Shown here: in pieces, positions 13,667-16,653 of the stretch | Numbering within the stretch: the first letter of the stretch is position 1 | Layout: every line of letters starts with the position of its first letter | Assembly: GCA_900752065.1 (NCBI GenBank) | Contig: CAADTT010000131.1 | Span: 1-16,653 of the forward strand | Source: Lachnospiraceae bacterium | GTDB lineage: Bacteria; Bacillota; Clostridia; Lachnospirales; Lachnospiraceae | DNA: 16,653 bases | Reading direction: 5' to 3' | Translations under genes and position numbers: made by a program | The notes under the pieces: generated by a model | Seen by the model: the letters and a program-made list of their open reading frames with translations, nothing else | What the model was told of the DNA's origin: nothing | Database searches by the model: none

Positions 13667-15031
13667 TCAGCTTTCTTTTGGCGTCTTCGGCAAACACACC
13701 GTAAATATGCTCCCCAAATCCACCATGCTGCGCACCCCCACTGTTCCGCCGTGAAATCCGGCGATCCATTTCACAAGGAAAAGCCCCAGGCCAAATCCCC
13801 TGTCATCCGAACGGCTGGCATCCACCCGGTAAAACCTGTCCCAGATCTTTCCAACGGCATCCTCCGGAATCCCGATCCCGTCGTCCCTGACTTCAATGTC
13901 CCAGGAATCGCCCTGATCCCGAAGCGTTATTTTTACATAGCCTCCTTCTCTCCCATAGCGGATGGCGTTCTCCGCCAGATTCATCAAAAGCTGGGTGATC
14001 AGTCCAAAATCACAGACACACACGGCCTCCGGCCCGTCATAGAACAGCTCCAGACGGATGCTCTTTTCTTCCGCCTTTTCTTCCAGCTCCTCCAGCACAG
14101 TCTCCGCCAGGATCTTCAGATCCGTCTCCTCAAAATCCGACTGATAATTTCCGCTCTCCGCACGGGCAATGACCAGGAGCTGGGAGACAAGCTTCGACAT
14201 GGAACTGGCTTTTTTGCTGATGACCGTCAGTTCCTCCCGCAGTTCCTCCTCCAGTTCCATGTCCTCCAGACAATACTCGCAGTGGGAAATAATCACAGAC
14301 AACGGTGTCCGAAGCTCATGCGCCGCATCCGACGTAAACTGTCTTTCCCTTTCAAAAACATCTTGCAGATGGTTCAGCATATAATTAAAGGTCTCTGTCA
14401 GACATGCCAGCTCATCCCTGGTCTCCGGCTCAGGAAGCCGCAGGGAAAGATCTGTAGACTGCGTAATATCTTTCACCGTCTGCGTCATCTGAAAAACAGG
14501 AAAAAGACTCTTTCGTATCATCCGGTAGATCAGCAGCCCCACCAGCAGGCCAAGCGCCGGAACGATAAGAAACAGGTACAAAATGATTTTATTACAGATA
14601 TTTTTCAGGGAGCTCAGCGTATAACATCCCCTGATCCAATATTCCTGCCCCTCCACGATCTCCAGATGATCCAGAAACATCCAGAACCCTCTCCGGCTGC
14701 TGACTTCCCTGATCCGCTCTTCCTCAAAAGGCGTATTGATGGGAAAATCATCCGGATACAAACCCGCCAAAAGTTTCCCCTCCCCGTCGTAAATGCTCAG
14801 CGTCACGCCGTCATCATAAAAACAGAGCCGGAAAAGATTTGTTTCCACATGATCCATTCGTCTCATGTCCTTGCAGAAGTCTGATATCTCATCCTTCAGC
14901 TCGGTTTTTGCCTCCTGTTCATAATGGTGCTCGGAAAACATGGCAAGACCGGACATGACAGCCACCAGAACAATGACCAGAATCCCCGTGTAGGCAAATG
15001 TAATCTTATATTTAATAAAGTTATTCCTCAT
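13667..15031 (-). CDS. Membrane sensor histidine kinase
   Basis: This 454-aa sensor kinase is the partner of the response regulator gene directly upstream. Transmembrane helices lie at about 9-31 and 147-169 and enclose an extracytoplasmic sensor of about 115 residues that I do not recognise. A HAMP linker (about 170-222) leads to the HisKA domain with phospho-accepting H238 in SDAAHELRTPL. The ATPase domain is complete: N-box NLAENAIRYG (N355), G1 DDGIGIP (383-389), F-box IWDRFYRVD and G2 GFGLGL (412-417). The start at 15031 overlaps the regulator gene by 11 nt and has GGAGGGCGGG upstream, which suggests translational coupling. The signal sensed is unknown. A divergent secreted acidic protein close by hints at an envelope, cation or peptide cue, as inference only. 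Confidence 0.93.
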   Translation of the reverse strand: MRNNFIKYKITFAYTGILVIVLVAVMSGLAMFSEHHYEQEAKTELKDEISDFCKDMRRMDHVETNLFRLCFYDDGVTLSIYDGEGKLLAGLYPDDFPINTPFEEERIREVSSRRGFWMFLDHLEIVEGQEYWIRGCYTLSSLKNICNKIILYLFLIVPALGLLVGLLIYRMIRKSLFPVFQMTQTVKDITQSTDLSLRLPEPETRDELACLTETFNYMLNHLQDVFERERQFTSDAAHELRTPLSVIISHCEYCLEDMELEEELREELTVISKKASSMSKLVSQLLVIARAESGNYQSDFEETDLKILAETVLEELEEKAEEKSIRLELFYDGPEAVCVCDFGLITQLLMNLAENAIRYGREGGYVKITLRDQGDSWDIEVRDDGIGIPEDAVGKIWDRFYRVDASRSDDRGFGLGLFLVKWIAGFHGGTVGVRSMVDLGSIFTVCLPKTPKES

Positions 15032-15701
15032 GTTTCCCGCCCTCCAGACGGTATCCGACGCCCCGGACCGTCCGTATCATTTTTGTGTCCCAGCCGTCAT
15101 CGATCTTCCGCCTCAGATAGCGGATATAGACGTCCACCAGATTGGAGCCTCCCTCATAAGACTGATCGCAGACCCGCTGTTCGAGCTGATATCTGGTCAG
15201 CGTGACGCCGGGATGGTGCATCATATATTCCAGCAGCAAAAACTCTTTATTGCTCAGGCTGATCGTTCTTCCTGCCCTGATCACCGTATGATTTTCAATG
15301 TCCAGAGAAAGTTCCCCCACCTGAAGCTGATTCGTGCTGCGGCTGGCGCTGCGGCGAAGCGCCACGCGGATCCTGGCCAGCAGTTCCTCATAGGCAAAGG
15401 GCTTTACGAGATAATCGTCCGCCCCGGCATCCAGTCCCTTTACCCTGTCCTCCACCAGATTTTTTGCAGTCAAAAGGATTACCGGCGTGTCGAGCTTCCG
15501 TTTTCTCATTTCCCGCAGAACAGACAGTCCGTCCACCTTCGGCAGCATAATATCCAGCAGAACGATGTCATAGCCGTAAACTTCCAGAAAATCCAGCGCT
15601 GCCCTGCCGTCTCCGCAGACATCTACCGTAAATTGTTTTTTCAGCCGTTTCTCCAGAATCTTTCTTAGATTCTCTTCATCTTCAACTAATAAAATTTTCA
15701 T
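15021..15701 (-). CDS. OmpR/PhoB-family response regulator
   Basis: This 226-aa two-component regulator is phosphorylated by the adjacent kinase and controls transcription. The receiver domain (about 1-115) has acidic pocket residues E7/D8, the phospho-acceptor D50 in LLDIMLPKVDG, a switch threonine in ILLTAKN and the lysine in YLVKPF. The C-terminal winged helix (about 128-222) shows SNKEFLLLEYMM, the recognition helix region SNLVDVYIRYLRRKI and the terminal TVRGVGYRL hairpin. The start at 15701 (MKILLVEDEE) has GTAGGA just upstream. An ATG four codons earlier has no ribosome site. The gene is first in the regulator-kinase pair and diverges from the secreted Ig-like protein gene across 78 bp, where regulator binding could affect both. 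Confidence 0.94.
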   Translation of the reverse strand: MKILLVEDEENLRKILEKRLKKQFTVDVCGDGRAALDFLEVYGYDIVLLDIMLPKVDGLSVLREMRKRKLDTPVILLTAKNLVEDRVKGLDAGADDYLVKPFAYEELLARIRVALRRSASRSTNQLQVGELSLDIENHTVIRAGRTISLSNKEFLLLEYMMHHPGVTLTRYQLEQRVCDQSYEGGSNLVDVYIRYLRRKIDDGWDTKMIRTVRGVGYRLEGGKHEE

Positions 15702-15779
15702 ATTTCCTACCATTTTAATGTATTTTTAATTTTTTCCAATTATAATGATAACACAAGATGATAACAGGAGGAAAGATAA
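15702..15779. promoter_or_regulatory. Divergent promoter region with overlapping -10 boxes and an 8-bp direct repeat
   Basis: ATTATAAT at 15739-15746 supplies a perfect TATAAT on each strand (15741-15746 plus, 15744-15739 minus). No good -35 is visible for either direction, which fits activator dependence. TGATAACA occurs twice (15746-15753 and 15759-15766), 13 bp start to start, between the -10 box and the plus-strand ribosome site AGGAGGAAA. Confidence 0.5.
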
Positions 15780-16493
15780 ATGAACCTTAGAAAAAGAAAA
15801 TTTCAAAAACTGATGTTTCTCTTCACTCTTACAACATTCCTGCTTTCGGCAGCCATGATAAATGCCAGCGCAAAAGATGGCCTGATTCCTACCGGGATCA
15901 GCTCCCGCAAACAAACGGTTCAGGTGACCGCAGGCAAGGAATTTGAACTGAAAGTCAAGACGGCTCCCAGAAATGCCGACGATGATTTTCTGACCTGGGA
16001 AATTGTATCCGGTGAAAAATATATTTGTTTTGAAGACAGGGATCTTCATGATGACGAAGTGGATCTGATCGCCCTGAAAGCCGGAACCGCCAAGGTTCAG
16101 TGCAGCATCCTGGGCACGGATGAAAAAATCACCTTTACTGTTAAAGTCAAAAAGGCTCCAAAGACTGCAAAAAAGATCAAAGCATACGGCAATCTTAGAC
16201 GGACGGTTGAAAAAGGCGATGACTTTGAACTAAAAGTCAAAAAATATCCCGGGTTAAAAGACAGGAATCTAAAATGGTCCATCCAGGATACAGAAATCAT
16301 TACTTTTGATGAGTACAAGCACACAGGTGATGATATGGAATTCAGAGCATTAAAAACCGGAACTACCACCATTACCTGCACAAACAAAAAGACGAAACAG
16401 AAAATCTCTTTTACGATCAAAGTCTCTGACAGATATGACTGGGACGACAATGATTGGGACGATGATTGGGACGATGACTGGGATGACGATTAA
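15780..16493 (+). CDS. Secreted protein with two Ig-like (BIG2-type) repeats and an Asp/Trp-repeat tail
   Basis: This 237-aa protein begins with a signal peptide: basic MNLRKRKFQK, a hydrophobic core at about 11-25, and likely cleavage after NASA near residue 31. Two similar beta-rich repeats follow at about 38-125 and 130-215. Each has a FELKVK strand, a WEIV or WSIQ motif, an ALKAGTAKVQC or ALKTGTTTITC stretch, and a closing FTVKV or FTIKV, as in bacterial Ig-like group 2 domains. The last 18 residues consist of DWDD units and are extremely acidic. There is no sortase signal, lipobox or transmembrane anchor at the C-terminus. A strong AGGAGG site precedes the ATG. It is a single gene ending at a strong terminator and divergent from the two-component genes. 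Function is unknown. Envelope association or cation binding by the tail is speculative. Confidence 0.85.
   Translation: MNLRKRKFQKLMFLFTLTTFLLSAAMINASAKDGLIPTGISSRKQTVQVTAGKEFELKVKTAPRNADDDFLTWEIVSGEKYICFEDRDLHDDEVDLIALKAGTAKVQCSILGTDEKITFTVKVKKAPKTAKKIKAYGNLRRTVEKGDDFELKVKKYPGLKDRNLKWSIQDTEIITFDEYKHTGDDMEFRALKTGTTTITCTNKKTKQKISFTIKVSDRYDWDDNDWDDDWDDDWDDD
16437..16490 (+). repeat. 12-bp coding repeat, Asp-Trp-Asp-Asp units
   Basis: Four units of the form GAY-TGG-GAY-GAY (one followed by AAT) close the secreted protein. The aspartate third bases vary between units while the amino acids stay constant, so the tail appears conserved at protein level rather than freshly duplicated. Confidence 0.75.
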
Positions 16494-16500
16494 TGACAGC

Positions 16501-16543
16501 TTCCGTGGGAATCAAAGTTTTTTGATTCCCACGGGATTTTTTT
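16501..16543 (+). terminator. Rho-independent terminator of the secreted protein gene
   Basis: CCGTGGGAATCAAA (16503-16516) and TTTGATTCCCACGG (16521-16534) form a perfect 14-bp stem with a 4-nt loop. It is followed by seven T residues (16537-16543), starting 8 nt after the stop codon. Confidence 0.95.
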
Positions 16544-16653
16544 GCAATAGACCGTTCCAGTTTTGAAAGGTAAAAAAAATTCGCACAAAATGTGCTGATT
16601 TCATGTGGATTCCTAAAAGATGGTGTAAAATATAAGAAAAACTTTTTCGCAGA

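Noticed and set aside
13544..14884. Long plus-strand open frame of 446 codons opposite the histidine kinase
   Set aside because: Its codons mirror the kinase gene, its composition is rich in Pro, Gln, His and Leu without domains, and the minus-strand kinase has every expected motif.
1..16653. tRNA or rRNA gene, CRISPR array or insertion sequence
   Set aside because: No cloverleaf with a GGTTCGAATCC-like arm, no regularly spaced direct repeats of CRISPR length and no transposase motif were seen. The only repeat arrays are the origin iterons and the 12-bp coding repeat.
16544..16653. Possible promoter for a gene beyond the right edge (TAAAAT near 16626, GCACAAAATGTGC palindrome at 16583-16595)
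   Set aside because: No matching -35 box and no gene start within the window, so direction and role cannot be judged.

Overview
The window looks like a chromosomal segment of a spore-forming, low-to-moderate GC Clostridia (Lachnospiraceae-like) bacterium. The signs are an isoleucine T-box leader before ileS, a spoIID-spoIIQ pair, AGGAGG-type ribosome binding sites, and a preQ1-controlled queT. Species cannot be fixed from the sequence alone. Nearly all genes lie on the minus strand; only queT and the last gene lie on the plus strand.

Positions 1 to about 4270 hold the right part of an integrated mobile element. Read in its own direction (minus strand) it carries an excisionase-like HTH protein, a zinc-finger/Toprim/D5 (P4-type) primase-helicase, a 326-bp non-coding gap, a small coiled-coil protein, and a sigma-70 family factor cut by the window start. 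The gap after the primase-helicase is the most striking structure here. It has two mirror-image sets of GCGGAG hexamers (four exact and two variant copies per side) around a 75-bp core that is 80% A+T and contains a tandem TATAGCTT repeat. This is the architecture of an iteron-type replication origin, much like the rep-ori arrangement of staphylococcal pathogenicity islands. No integrase, capsid, terminase or conjugation gene is visible, so satellite (PICI-like), integrative mobilizable element and ICE all remain open.

From about 4270 rightwards the genes are host-like. queT (plus strand) has a good sigma-A promoter and a preQ1-I-type riboswitch overlapping its Shine-Dalgarno. It faces a small GIY-YIG protein across a shared bidirectional terminator, and the GIY-YIG gene has a long, structured upstream region. 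Next come spoIIQ (with a LytM domain that has lost its metal-binding residues) and spoIID, transcribed spoIID then spoIIQ. These are followed by glycogen phosphorylase and isoleucyl-tRNA synthetase, transcribed ileS then glgP with no terminator between them. ileS has a sigma-A promoter and an Ile (ATC) T-box leader. An extra long hairpin sits between the T-box terminator and the ileS Shine-Dalgarno.

The right end carries an OmpR-family response regulator and histidine kinase (overlapping genes). Divergent from them, across 78 bp, is a secreted protein with two Ig-like repeats and an acidic tail of Asp-rich/Trp repeats. The divergent arrangement suggests, but does not prove, that this protein is a target or partner of the two-component system.
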